From Agapetus fuscipes (lineage: Eukaryota > Arthropoda > Insecta > Trichoptera > Glossosomatidae): 64,000 nucleotides of DNA. The notes beneath the pieces are model-generated. The model was given only the letters and a program-made list of their open reading frames with translations. It ran no database searches and was not told where the DNA came from. The stretch's first letter is position 1, and the number at the start of each line of letters is the position of its first letter. The translations under genes were made by a program, and so were the position numbers. The stretch spans positions 11,493,229 to 11,557,228 of the forward strand of contig OX637356.1 in NCBI GenBank assembly GCA_951799405.1, written 5' to 3'. Shown in pieces: positions 63,775 through 64,000 of the stretch.

Positions 63775-64000
63775 CTTGTATGGAGTTTTTTTTTTTTTTC
63801 GAATTTAAAAAAGGCGGGGTGCGAAATCGGTGCTCTGGTACATACATATTAAGCACAGAAAATTTGGATTCAATATCTTATCTGCAAATTGTGCCCCAAA
63901 GCCCTTGAAATATCACAAATATTCAAAAAAGTGGGTAGTGCAATAACTGGTTTCGTATAAATTCTAACCATAAATTATACAATTTCTCACTTGCTGTTGA
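63775..64000. other. AT-rich end of window
   Basis: Nothing recognised beyond a poly-T run near 63787. Confidence 0.4.

Noticed and set aside
1..64000. LTR retrotransposons or endogenous viral genes
   Set aside because: I looked for gag, protease, integrase and paired LTRs and saw none; RT sequences present are all of non-LTR type.

Overview
This 64 kb window is AT-rich animal DNA, almost certainly from an insect. Three things point that way: a split cuticular-protein gene with a signal peptide and AAP/VVKAVPVYHS repeats, one exon of an insect-type neuropeptide GPCR, and a dense load of SINEs, LINE fragments, MITEs and DNA transposons. GTAGGTAC-type simple motifs recur, as in Lepidoptera and some Hemiptera, but I cannot fix the order. 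There are no bacterial operons, ribosome-binding sites or CRISPR arrays.

Real host genes are few. (1) Positions 4833-7925 (+) hold a complete small gene: TATA box, a 4-codon first exon (4911-4922), a 2.35 kb phase-0 intron, and a second exon (7276-7686). It encodes a 140-residue secreted cuticular protein with seven tandem 12-residue repeats. In-frame repeat remnants lie beyond the stop codon, followed by a poly(A) signal. (2) Positions 24080-24179 (-) hold one 100-bp internal exon encoding TM3 and the DR(Y/F) start of a rhodopsin-class neuropeptide receptor, best matched to the SIFamide/NPFF-receptor group. Its other exons were not found here.

Almost everything else is mobile DNA. A family of about 45 copies ('RepA', about 250 bp, TTAGA-type tail) is present on both strands. 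Four copies run into coding sequence for the C-terminus of a non-LTR retrotransposon, so RepA is the 3' end of a LINE. Related LINEs with different 3' tails are at 58981-60575 (complete RT domain, TTACAG tail), 11312-11605 (CAAGA tail) and in several fragments. RTE-like, jockey-like and CR1/L2-like LINE ends occur at 8969-9587, 41196-41752, 40290-40790 and 20434-20597. Three tRNA-derived SINE families are present; one shares its 3' tail with the CR1/L2-like LINE.

DNA transposons include a decayed 5.07 kb PIF/Harbinger element (32159-37226) with matching ends, a Myb/SANT-like ORF remnant and a frameshifted DDE transposase. A 1,652-bp element (44407-46058) has TAA duplications and sits in one unit of a 142-bp tandem repeat. 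A 696-bp fold-back element is flanked by TTAA (25064-25759), and there are several MITE families. Nesting gives clear relative ages in several places.

The most unusual pattern is a recurrent short signature, CTGANGA, then a hairpin, then GAAA, found in about ten unrelated-looking repeats on both strands. It resembles the core of hammerhead ribozymes known from Penelope-like elements and retrozymes. Family assignments rest on reading by eye and repeat boundaries are approximate unless stated otherwise.
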